Positions 33,356-41,080 of a DNA stretch of 64,000 nt are shown piece after piece. Every line of letters starts with the position of its first letter. Positions within the stretch are counted from its first letter, which is position 1. Origin of the DNA: an uncultured Methanomassiliicoccus sp. (lineage in GTDB: Archaea > Thermoplasmatota > Thermoplasmata > Methanomassiliicoccales > Methanomassiliicoccaceae); assembly GCA_944319735.1 (NCBI GenBank), contig CALUEU010000006.1, positions 95,437 to 159,436 of the forward strand, in the 5' to 3' direction. The notes under the pieces are model-generated. The model did no database searches, was not told where the DNA came from, and saw only the letters and a program-made list of their open reading frames with translations. Position numbers and translations under genes: made by a program.

Positions 33356-34735
33356 TTATGCATTATACACTGCAAAGAATTGATTGATGTCCAGTTGACT
33401 GTAATAATTCTCAGATGAGAAATTATTGAAATAATATTCAAACAATTCTTTGTAATCCAGTCCGTTATTTAATTCAGGATACATTGCATTCTGCATGAAC
33501 GCAAGCTCTATCACATACAGAGGACTGTTTCCTGCTTCTCTGGCCATCCCGATAATCTGCGGCTTGTCTGCAATGTTTGCAAATCTTTTAGCATCTAAAG
33601 CCATAGAGTCTATCAGGTCATACTGTTGTCTCAGACCCGCATGGCAGTTTTCCATATAGTATATATTATATCCTTGTGAGTTGTATTTTTCTATATAGGA
33701 AATTATTGATTCCATGCCGATTGTCTGATAATTCTTTGACAGACCTGGTTCATGCATACCTATTGAGTAAACTCCTACCCATTCTGCATGAATGTTATTG
33801 GTATTGTTTAATCCAGTGATGCTTATGTCGGCTGTAATGCTTTCAGGGCATGTCCTGGCCATCAAGTAAGCTGATTTGTCGGTGATGTTCTCTGCTGCAG
33901 CCTCTAAAGTCTCGATTACATCATCATGCCAATCCAGGTATTCATAGACTTTATCCATATTTCCCTGCAGAAGGTATGCCATGGTGACGATTGTACGGTC
34001 AATGAACTCATTCGGACGATCAACTCCTGAGTTATCACAGGTTGTGAGGAACATTACATCAATTCCAGCAGGGTTTAATTTTCCAGGACTTGATTTGTCT
34101 GCATTGTAATCACAATACCCAACAAGATATACATCGATTCCAGAAGCAATCATCCTTTCATAATCTGGATCTTCTGTTGTTCCATAGCTTGCAGCTTTAG
34201 AAAAGTTTGAGTTTATTGCTGTCCAGTAGTTTGCAATAGTGTTGTCCACCATCGTAACTTTATCACATATCCCAATGAGGTCTGCACAGTATGCACCGCT
34301 GCAGTATCCGATAGCAATAGATTCTACAGGCCAGGATACAGATGCTACACGATCGTAATTATCAATGTAGTAAACTTTCATTTTTTCTTTTGCTATGATG
34401 CGGTTAAGATATTCCACATCTTTTTCATCAATCACACCGTCGCAGTTTGCATCTGCCAGAACCGTTTCTTTTTCAGAACCGTTTATGATTGCTTCCAGAT
34501 ATGTTATATCTTTTGAATCAATTACATCGTCTTCATTAGCATTCCCGTAGACCCAGAGTCTAGAACCATCTGAGGGCAACTGTTCTTCACGGAGAGTTTT
34601 TCCTACCAGTGATCCGTCTTTTCCTTCTTCACCACTGCTGTCTGAGTATGTGTATACTATAACTCCCGCAATGACTACAACTGCCGCAAGAATAATTATT
34701 GCTACGATAGTTTTGCCATTGTTCTTTAAATTCAT
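33356..34735 (-). CDS. ABC importer substrate-binding protein (FecB/BtuF type) with a dockerin-like Ca-binding pair
   Basis: 459 aa. Order: N-terminal membrane helix (TIVAIIILAAVVVIAGVIVYTY), a short linker, two dockerin-type calcium loops (residues ~62-118: YGNANEDDVIDSKDITYLEAI and LADANCDGVIDEKDVEYLN), then a periplasmic-binding-protein domain of the iron-chelate/cobalamin class (VESIAIGYCSGAYCADLIG onward). It captures the ligand outside the cell for the permease upstream. SD AAGGTGG. The dockerin-like pair may bind a cohesin partner or simply stabilise the protein with Ca. Confidence 0.85.
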   Translation of the reverse strand: MNLKNNGKTIVAIIILAAVVVIAGVIVYTYSDSSGEEGKDGSLVGKTLREEQLPSDGSRLWVYGNANEDDVIDSKDITYLEAIINGSEKETVLADANCDGVIDEKDVEYLNRIIAKEKMKVYYIDNYDRVASVSWPVESIAIGYCSGAYCADLIGICDKVTMVDNTIANYWTAINSNFSKAASYGTTEDPDYERMIASGIDVYLVGYCDYNADKSSPGKLNPAGIDVMFLTTCDNSGVDRPNEFIDRTIVTMAYLLQGNMDKVYEYLDWHDDVIETLEAAAENITDKSAYLMARTCPESITADISITGLNNTNNIHAEWVGVYSIGMHEPGLSKNYQTIGMESIISYIEKYNSQGYNIYYMENCHAGLRQQYDLIDSMALDAKRFANIADKPQIIGMAREAGNSPLYVIELAFMQNAMYPELNNGLDYKELFEYYFNNFSSENYYSQLDINQFFAVYNA

Positions 34736-34751
34736 AATTCCACCTTATATC

Positions 34752-35519
34752 TTAATCTTTAAGCATTATGACATGCGGCCTTCCGTCAACATCGATAATT
34801 TTGGAATTCACACCATAGACATTTCTGATGTTTTCTTCAGTCATTACCTGCTCTGCAGTTCCATCGGCAAATACTCTTCCATTATGCATCATTATGATCC
34901 TATCTGCAAAATTAGATGTTATATTCAGGTCATGACACACCATGATAACTTTGATGTTCATATTTTTTGAATAATTATTTAAAAACTTCATAATATCCAT
35001 CTGGTGTTTTACATCCAAGTTAGAAGTCGGTTCATCAAGTATGAGGATTTCCGGTTCTTGGACCAGACCTCTTGCAATTACAACTCTCTGAGTCTGCCCT
35101 GCGCTCAGTTCCCTGAAGTTCCTGTCTGCTAGGTCTTCAAGGTTCATTGTGTGAATTATATCTTCAACAACTCTCAAATCGTAATCAGAAGTTACCCATC
35201 CTGAATGCGGATACCTTCCCATCAGGATTGCCTCTGATACGGACATAGAAAATACACTGGAAACTGAATTAGGAACAAATGCCATTCTCTTAGAAAGATC
35301 TAAGAGAGAAAATGTACTGAGATCCTCTCCGTCGATTGTGATTGATCCTTTATTGGGCTTTAGGAGCCTGTTGATACATTTCACAAGCGTAGTCTTTCCT
35401 ACTCCATTGGGGCCAATGATACAAGTTAGATTTGAACTGCTGAATTCTAGAGATATATCTTTCAACACATCGACGTCATTATAGCTGAATGAGACGTCAT
35501 CGATCTTTATAGACGTCAC
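34752..35519 (-). CDS. ABC importer ATPase, FecE type
   Basis: 255 aa from GTG 35519, which overlaps the permease TGA as GTGA and has AGGTG as SD; GTG 35525 is an alternative. Walker A GPNGVGKTT, signature LSAGQTQRV, Walker B ILILDEPTSNLD and H-loop VCHDLN are intact. Energises the iron-chelate/cobalamin-type importer encoded with its permease and binding protein. Confidence 0.92.
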   Translation of the reverse strand: MTSIKIDDVSFSYNDVDVLKDISLEFSSSNLTCIIGPNGVGKTTLVKCINRLLKPNKGSITIDGEDLSTFSLLDLSKRMAFVPNSVSSVFSMSVSEAILMGRYPHSGWVTSDYDLRVVEDIIHTMNLEDLADRNFRELSAGQTQRVVIARGLVQEPEILILDEPTSNLDVKHQMDIMKFLNNYSKNMNIKVIMVCHDLNITSNFADRIIMMHNGRVFADGTAEQVMTEENIRNVYGVNSKIIDVDGRPHVIMLKD

Positions 35520-36616
35520 GACCACACCTCTTTACTGTTGCGCAGGATCAGATACATGAAGATAGGTCCTCCCAGACAGGCTGTGATTACACCCACAGGC
35601 AGCATTGTCGGGGCCACAATGGTCCTGGCAACCATGTCTGAAACAAGCAGTAGAACCGCTCCGAAAACTGCAGACCCCGGTATCAAGAATTTATTATCTG
35701 CACCTAACACAATTCTCACGATATGCGGTGCAACAAGTCCTACGAAGCCGATTACACCTGTAAAACTCACCACTGATGCCGCAACCAGTGTGATGACCAT
35801 GAGGATTATGAGTCTCTGCCTGTCAACGTTGACGCCCATAGTCTTGGCACTCTCATCGCCGATGCCCATAATATTCAGCTGATTTGCCATAATCTGGATG
35901 TATATCGAGCCTGCAAGCGTTATAATAGATATAATTGCCAGATCGCTCCAGCTTACATCAGCTAAAGACCCGACCATCCAGGTATACACTGCAGAAAGAT
36001 CGTCAGGGCTTGAAACCAACATAAAAAGCTGAGTCATAGCATTGAAAACATACATCAGAGATATGCCACACAAGATCATCATTGTCGGTGTGGCCCTTCT
36101 TACTTTGCTCAGGAATAAAATTACCAGAGCAGGGATTAAGGCACAGATAAAAGCATTTATAATTATGCCTCCACCGGCAATAAATTCAATGCCGAAGATA
36201 ATCGCCAGAGCAGCTCCGAATCCTGCTCCTGAAGATATGCCCATCGTGTATGGATCAGCAAGAGGGTTCTTCATCATACTCTGCATGGCAGCTCCACAAA
36301 TAGCTAAAGCTGCGCCGCAGACGATAGCTGCTATAATTCTGGGAAGCCTTAAGTTCAAAACAACGTATGCTGCATTATTCTCACTCAGATCTACCCCCAT
36401 AATCGCCTGAGCAATGTAGTGAAACACATCCCCCATTGTAAGGCCATATGATCCTAAAGTTACAGAATACAATGATACAATAAAACAAATTATAGCACAA
36501 ACTGAGATGAATGCAACTCTTTTCAGAAACTTACTTCTGTATGACAACCTAAAGTTAGTCTCCGGTGAGGTTTCTGCCGGCAATGTCGGGATGGAAATCT
36601 CAGTATTACTTTTCAA
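35516..36616 (-). CDS. ABC importer permease, FecCD/BtuC family
   Basis: 366 aa with about ten membrane helices: LRLPRIIAAIVCGAALAICGAAMQSMMKNPLADPYTMGISSGAGFGAAL (in sections) and GFVGLVAPHIVRIVLGADNKFLIP are the family signatures. The only plausible start is TTG 36616, about 30 bases after a TATA-like CTTATATATG. It is first in the operon with the ATPase and binding protein. Transports an iron chelate, haem or corrinoid; which one cannot be read from sequence. Confidence 0.92.
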   Translation of the reverse strand: MKSNTEISIPTLPAETSPETNFRLSYRSKFLKRVAFISVCAIICFIVSLYSVTLGSYGLTMGDVFHYIAQAIMGVDLSENNAAYVVLNLRLPRIIAAIVCGAALAICGAAMQSMMKNPLADPYTMGISSGAGFGAALAIIFGIEFIAGGGIIINAFICALIPALVILFLSKVRRATPTMMILCGISLMYVFNAMTQLFMLVSSPDDLSAVYTWMVGSLADVSWSDLAIISIITLAGSIYIQIMANQLNIMGIGDESAKTMGVNVDRQRLIILMVITLVAASVVSFTGVIGFVGLVAPHIVRIVLGADNKFLIPGSAVFGAVLLLVSDMVARTIVAPTMLPVGVITACLGGPIFMYLILRNSKEVWS

Positions 36617-36831
36617 CGTATCATATTATTGATAGTTATTACATATATAAGTTTTTATGAGAAATCTCAAAATTCAAAGTAGATTCATATTTACTTAAAA
36701 ATTGAAATTGCTCAATGTGTCTTAGATTGTTTAGATCACGAAGATTTGTGTATGAAGCATTATAATAATCTTTTGAAGTACTGATGACTTTGAATGCCGT
36801 AATATATCTACTCAAATCATGATTGTAAAAA

Positions 36832-36938
36832 TGGCGCCGAGGGAGAGATTTGAACTCCCGTGGCGAGTCGCCAGCGGTTGACTCGGAGACTAATGTCTTA
36901 TTCGAGACCGCCGCCTTACCGGACTAGACTACCTCGGC
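36832..36938 (-). tRNA. tRNA-Ser(CGA) with a 21-nt intron
   Basis: Acceptor GCCGAGG (36938-36932) pairs with CCTCGGC, discriminator G, and CCA is encoded (36834-36832). The variable arm TGGCGACTCGCCA is long (class II), the T arm contains GTTCAAATC, and the D arm TAGTCTAGTCCGGTAAGG. The anticodon stem GCGGT / ACCGC encloses CT-CGA-A, then an intron (36900-36880), then A. The intron is at the canonical 37/38 site: CTCG pairs with CGAG between a 5' AAT bulge and a 3' TCA bulge, a standard bulge-helix-bulge for the splicing endonuclease. Decodes UCG. Confidence 0.93.
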
Positions 36939-37167
36939 TTAACCCCTTCAAACAGACCATGTTATATAAATCTACATGTAATGTCACTCAAAAGAGTGCT
37001 GGTAAGGCAAGATTTTCTGTCTTTGGCTAAGTTGTGTTTGGACTGAAATCCATGAATATTTGGATAATCGTTAGCCGATGTCTTGATGGAATAAATATCC
37101 ATTATGAATAACACGGCTGCATTAAATCTTCTAAAAGTTCTTCTGGCGAAAGTCCAGCCTCCTGAAA

Positions 37168-37177
37168 GCATATATAA
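37168..37177 (+). promoter_or_regulatory. TATA box of the small membrane protein/SAMP genes
   Basis: CATATATAAATC about 35 bases before ATG 37208. Confidence 0.5.
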
Positions 37178-37207
37178 ATCTAAGTTCGATGCGGGTGCAG
37201 TGACATC

Positions 37208-37402
37208 ATGTCTAAAAAAGAGCAGGTAAAAAAGAAAAAAATCAGCCCTGTCGATATACTTGCAATAGGATTTATCATTGCATTTCTGATAGTAGGAGTC
37301 TTAGTAGTCTTAGACTACACACTATGGGGAATATGCCTTGGCGCTTCGGCTGTTATAATAACAATGGCAGTAGCACTTCTTTCATCAGACAAGTCAAAGT
37401 GA
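37208..37402 (+). CDS. Small two-helix membrane protein, 64 aa
   Basis: Lysine-rich start (MSKKEQVKKKKISP), then two membrane helices (ILAIGFIIAFLIVGVLVVLDY and WGICLGASAVIITMAVALL) and a short charged tail. The positive N terminus suggests both ends are inside. Ten bases separate it from the ubiquitin-like gene, so they are probably co-transcribed. Function unknown. Confidence 0.65.
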   Translation: MSKKEQVKKKKISPVDILAIGFIIAFLIVGVLVVLDYTLWGICLGASAVIITMAVALLSSDKSK

Positions 37403-37412
37403 GGTTTTTGAT

Positions 37413-37613
37413 ATGAATGTGAAGGTGCAGCAGGAAGGCAAAACAGAAAATATCTGTTTGGATGAAGGCGCTACAGCAGAAGCTCTGCTTGCCTGCATGG
37501 GGCTGTTGCCTGATGCATATATAGTCCTAAAAGGAAAGGTTCCCGTCCCCATAGACTGTATTTTAAACGACGGAGATTCCATAAAATTAATAAAAGTCGC
37601 GTCTGGCGGATGA
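37413..37613 (+). CDS. Ubiquitin-like small archaeal modifier / ThiS-MoaD fold protein
   Basis: 66 aa: MNVKVQQEGKTENICLDEG, then PDAYIVLKGKVPVPIDCILNDGDSIKLIKVASGG. The beta-grasp fold and the terminal Gly-Gly are the requirements for adenylation by an E1-like enzyme. It may act as a sulfur carrier (thiamine, molybdopterin, tRNA thiolation) or as a protein modifier. SD GAGGT. No E1-like gene in the window. Confidence 0.8.
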   Translation: MNVKVQQEGKTENICLDEGATAEALLACMGLLPDAYIVLKGKVPVPIDCILNDGDSIKLIKVASGG

Positions 37614-37886
37614 TGATGGATTGATGATCCAATGTTCTAAAAGTCAAGAAAACGTGCAAAGAGTTATAAACCCCCTTATTCACTATGGACGCTGGAAATC
37701 AACTTAACTAACTACTCATACTCACTATCATCATTTCCATCCGGCTAAGGGTGGGAATTTTACAACAATTTCAAACTCTCATTCGCATGATGGTCGGCTA
37801 ACGATCTTTGCCATATTTTGTAATGGCAAAGCGCGTATGTTTTAGTTCTAACTCTAAGTTGATTTTTAACATAAAGAGGTGTACAA
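37614..37886. other. Long leader region in front of dnaG
   Basis: A TATA-like GTTATAAAC (37665-37673) is followed by an inverted repeat TGGAAAT / ATTTCCA (37693-37699, 37733-37739) and a perfect 8-bp hairpin TTTGCCAT / ATGGCAAA (37807-37830). No protein-coding frame fits. If the TATA box is used, the dnaG leader would be about 190 nt; otherwise a second promoter lies close to the gene. Confidence 0.35.
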
Positions 37887-39296
37887 ATGAACATTGATCC
37901 CAGCACCACCAAGTATTTGATAAAGGCAAGACTCCAGGCCGATGGCATTGTTGAGAAGCCTGATGTGGTTGGTGCAATTTTCGGACAAACCGAAGGACTA
38001 CTCGGCGACGAGCTTGATCTGCACGACCTGCAGAAAAGCGGAAGAATGGGTCGCATTGAAGTAGAAGTCATATCTAAGCAAGGAAAATCAGACGGTGAAG
38101 TACTCATACCTTCCAGTCTGGATCAGGTTGAGACTGTCATCCTGGCATCAGCATTGGAAACCATTGACAGAGTCGGGCCATGCAAAGCCAAGATCACCAT
38201 TCTGGGAATCGAAGATGTAAGAGTCATTAAAAGGGCAAAAATCATCGAAAGGGCCAAAGAACTTCTGGCAGATCTTATCAAGCAGTCCAAAACAACCGGC
38301 ATCGATCTTACAGAAAGCGTCAGGCAGAGTGTGCAGCTTGAAGAGCTTGTACATTATGGAAAGGAACACCTTCCAGCCGGACCAAATGTAGCTGAAAGCG
38401 ATGCGGTTATCGTTGTTGAAGGCCGCTCAGATGTATTGAACCTTCTGAGATCAGGCATCAAAAACACGATTGCCGTGGAAGGAACAAACGTTCCCAAGAC
38501 TGTCATGGACCTCAGCAAAGAGAGGATCATCACAGCATTCGTAGACGGAGACCGCGGAGGAGATCTCATTCTAAGAGAACTTTTCCAGGTTGCAGAAGTT
38601 GACTTTGTGGCTCGTGCTCCCAGAGGAATGGAAGTTGAAGAGCTTACGCAGAAACAGATCATGAAATGTCTGCGCAACAAGATTCCCGGAGAACAGTACA
38701 TGGAAATGTACAACATGGTTCCGGATACAGCTCCCTCCTTACTCAAAGAGGAAGAAGTTGTGGCAATCGTGGAAAAACCGATTGAGAGTCTAGTAGTAGA
38801 GAAACCAGTCGAACGTGAGCCTGTCCAAGAACGCCCTGAAAAACGCCAGCGTGAACCTAGGGAAAGCAGGTCACACCGTGAGCCCAGAGAGCGCAAGAGC
38901 AAGAAAGAGAAGGAACCTGTTCCTGATGTAGTCGAAGACACCGTTTCCGATCCGTTCGCTGAAATTGATGAGGAGAAAGAATCTTCAAGCGGCCTCTCTG
39001 AAGCACAGGAAAAATACAAAGAAATGATTAACAGCCTTTCTACAACATCTAAAGCAAACATCCTCGGCAAAGACGGGGAAGTTATCAGAGAAGTTTCAGT
39101 TCGCGAGCTTGTCAACACTCTCAAGAGCGGAGTTGAAGGTGTCAATTCAGTCGTCTTTGACGGAATTATCACCCAACGCATAGTTGACATTGCTTCCAAC
39201 ATGAACATCGAAACCATTGTTGGCACTAAGTTAGGAAACATTGCCAAACAGCCAGAGAATGTTGAAATCTGGACAAAGGACGAATTAAATGCCTGA
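37887..39296 (+). CDS. dnaG: DNA primase DnaG, archaeal type
   Basis: 469 aa with the archaeal layout: N-terminal domain (TTKYLIKARLQADGIVEKPDVVGAIFGQTEG), Toprim core with VVEGRSDVLNLLRSG (~170-185) and AFVDGDRGGD (~215-224), then a charged, low-complexity region rich in Glu/Arg/Lys and a C-terminal domain. In archaea DnaG is associated with the RNA exosome and can act as a primase. SD AGAGGT. Its last codons overlap the start of the LonB-like ATPase by 8 bases, so the two are co-translated. Confidence 0.94.
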   Translation: MNIDPSTTKYLIKARLQADGIVEKPDVVGAIFGQTEGLLGDELDLHDLQKSGRMGRIEVEVISKQGKSDGEVLIPSSLDQVETVILASALETIDRVGPCKAKITILGIEDVRVIKRAKIIERAKELLADLIKQSKTTGIDLTESVRQSVQLEELVHYGKEHLPAGPNVAESDAVIVVEGRSDVLNLLRSGIKNTIAVEGTNVPKTVMDLSKERIITAFVDGDRGGDLILRELFQVAEVDFVARAPRGMEVEELTQKQIMKCLRNKIPGEQYMEMYNMVPDTAPSLLKEEEVVAIVEKPIESLVVEKPVEREPVQERPEKRQREPRESRSHREPRERKSKKEKEPVPDVVEDTVSDPFAEIDEEKESSSGLSEAQEKYKEMINSLSTTSKANILGKDGEVIREVSVRELVNTLKSGVEGVNSVVFDGIITQRIVDIASNMNIETIVGTKLGNIAKQPENVEIWTKDELNA

Positions 39297-40821
39297 AAAA
39301 GTTGACATCCGGAAAGAGATAGACCTCAGGTCTATCTCTACAACAGCTGACATTGCTATACCTAAAGACCCATTAGACAGAGTCATAGGCCAAGATGAGG
39401 CTGTAGAGCTTGCGAGAATCGCTGCAAGACAGAAGAGACATCTGCTGCTTGTAGGACCTCCAGGTACCGGAAAGTCAATGATCGCTCAAGCTCTGGCTCT
39501 GCATCTTCCCCACCCGACTGAGGAAGTCAGAGTCGTACATAATCCTGAGAGCCCAGAACGTCCGCTGATCGAAGTTCTTACCGAAAGCGAGCTGAACAGA
39601 GAAAAGGAATCAAAAGGCTTTGCTGAAGGGGAACTGATCGAACCGCAGGCTGCACCTCCAGCCGTTGCAGAAAAGCTGGGATACAGATGCAAGAACTGCG
39701 GTTACTATTCATCTCCAAGAGAGAAAACCTGTCCATCCTGCGACCAGCCTAAAGCCGGCCAGGAAGCCCAGCCCAACAATCCTTTTGGAGATCTGATCGG
39801 CAACATGATGGAATCTATGGGTGTGCCTGCTTCAGGACTCTCTCCTGCAAAGGAGAAGGTCACCACGACCAGAAAGCGCTTTGACAAAGAAGAAGTCGTG
39901 GTCTTTGAAAGAAGCGGCGATATGATTCGTATGCTTGACCAGAGTGCTCTGGAAAGAAGAAGAGAGATTGAAAAGCAGCGTCCCCGCAAAGTGCTGGTTC
40001 CACTTGAACGCAATCCATTTGTGCTTGCTACAGGCGCCAGCGAAACAGAGATTTTAGGAGACGTCAGGCATGATCCTTTCGGAGGCCATGTCCAGCTGGG
40101 AAGCCCGCCGTATGAGAGGGTTATTCCCGGAGCAATCCATGAAGCCCATCAGGGAGTTTTATTCCTTGATGAGATTTCTCACTTAGGCCAGACACAGAGA
40201 TTTATTCTTACGGCAATGCAGGAAAAGAGATTCCCCATTTCCGGAAGAAATCCTCAGTCTGCAGGTGCGTCCGTCAAAGTCGACAATGTTCCCTGCAACT
40301 TTATTCTTGTAGGCGCTTGTAACATCCAAGACTTGGAAAATGTTCTTTCTCCCCTGAGATCCAGAATTGCCGGTGACGGATACGAAGTGCTTGTGGATAC
40401 ATTCATGGAAGACAACGATATAAATCGTGCCAGAATCGCTCAGTTCACTGCTCAAGAGATCGCTACTGACGGAAAAATACCTCCTGCTTCCAGAGCAGCT
40501 ATTGAATCTATAATCGCAGAAGCAAAGCGCCGCGCAAAGATGATTGATTCAAAAGATAATGCTTTGACTCTGCGTCTGAGAGAGTTGGGCGGTTTGATCA
40601 GGTCGGCAGGAGACATTGCCATCTTTATGGATTCTCCTGTCATCGAAGAAAACCATGTTGCTGCAGCTAAAGCCCGCAGCCGTACCGCAGAAGAACAGAT
40701 CAAAGAAAGATATGGTACATACATGAAAGGTCTGGGAACAGACATTTCCTCAGCTCAGAAAGAAAGGTCTCAGTACTACTTCTGGAACGAACATGTCACA
40801 GACGATCAGGCATATCAGTGA
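39289..40821 (+). CDS. LonB-like AAA+ ATPase without protease domain, with zinc ribbon
   Basis: 510 aa. The AAA+ core is archaeal Lon type: DRVIGQDEAVELARIAARQKRH, Walker A GPPGTGKS (~56-63), GVLFLDEISHLG (Walker B), SRIAGDGYEV (Arg finger region) and LRLRELGGLIRSAGD (sensor 2). Archaeal LonB has two membrane helices between Walker A and B; here that place holds a four-Cys ribbon (CKNCGYY..CPSCDQ, ~132-150). The chain ends where the peptidase domain would begin, so no Ser-Lys dyad. It may be an unfoldase or remodeller. Co-translated with dnaG. A copy of its last 23 codons recurs at 42764-42835. Confidence 0.8.
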   Translation: MPEKVDIRKEIDLRSISTTADIAIPKDPLDRVIGQDEAVELARIAARQKRHLLLVGPPGTGKSMIAQALALHLPHPTEEVRVVHNPESPERPLIEVLTESELNREKESKGFAEGELIEPQAAPPAVAEKLGYRCKNCGYYSSPREKTCPSCDQPKAGQEAQPNNPFGDLIGNMMESMGVPASGLSPAKEKVTTTRKRFDKEEVVVFERSGDMIRMLDQSALERRREIEKQRPRKVLVPLERNPFVLATGASETEILGDVRHDPFGGHVQLGSPPYERVIPGAIHEAHQGVLFLDEISHLGQTQRFILTAMQEKRFPISGRNPQSAGASVKVDNVPCNFILVGACNIQDLENVLSPLRSRIAGDGYEVLVDTFMEDNDINRARIAQFTAQEIATDGKIPPASRAAIESIIAEAKRRAKMIDSKDNALTLRLRELGGLIRSAGDIAIFMDSPVIEENHVAAAKARSRTAEEQIKERYGTYMKGLGTDISSAQKERSQYYFWNEHVTDDQAYQ

Positions 40822-40841
40822 TTTTCACTGATTCTTTTTAT
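40814..40841 (+). terminator. Terminator of dnaG-LonB operon
   Basis: ATCAGTGA / TCACTGAT with loop TTT overlapping the stop codon, followed by TCTTTTTATTTTT. The same hairpin is repeated in the right copy of the direct repeat. Confidence 0.75.
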
Positions 40842-40938
40842 TTTTCAGCATATAACTGGCATCTCTGCCAGCTCCTTTTTTTTCAATAATGCCTTTTTTA
40901 TCCAGACTGTTAAGAATACGCAGTGCTGTAGACTTAGA
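40825..40938 (-). pseudogene. 3' remnant of an AlbA_2 regulator gene
   Basis: Encodes FSKSTALRILNSLDKKGIIE and a short tail, matching the C-terminal HTH of the 42853-44151 protein (SKSTALRILNSLDKKGIIAK), then departs from it upstream. The frame to 41034 has no homology before this point and is not a complete gene. It is the left-hand remnant produced when the neighbouring gene was inserted or duplicated. Confidence 0.7.
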
Positions 40939-41080
40939 GAATTTCGAATGTCGTGTAGAGATATCAAGAAGTATCACTGATGAAGCAATTGGATACTGAT
41001 GTTTCTGACACCACTCACTTCGTCGTGCATCCATTCAACAAATGGTAACGGTTATTATCGTGTCTAACATATCCTACCGC

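Larger units (their letters stand above)
40748..40938. repeat. Direct repeat, left copy (about 191 bp)
   Basis: Contains the last ~24 codons of the LonB-like gene, its terminator hairpin and a 3' fragment of the AlbA_2 regulator gene. Matches 42762-42954 at roughly 90 percent by eye. The two copies bracket the AlbA_2-type gene at 41081-42718. Confidence 0.85.

Noticed and set aside
36962..37171. 69-aa minus-strand frame near the tRNA
   Set aside because: No homology, no SD, no TATA at the right distance, and it overlaps the promoter of the 37208 gene.
40825..41034. 69-aa reading frame on the minus strand as a gene
   Set aside because: Only its C-terminal half resembles a protein (the HTH end of the AlbA_2 gene) and that part is inside the direct repeat, so it is recorded as a remnant.
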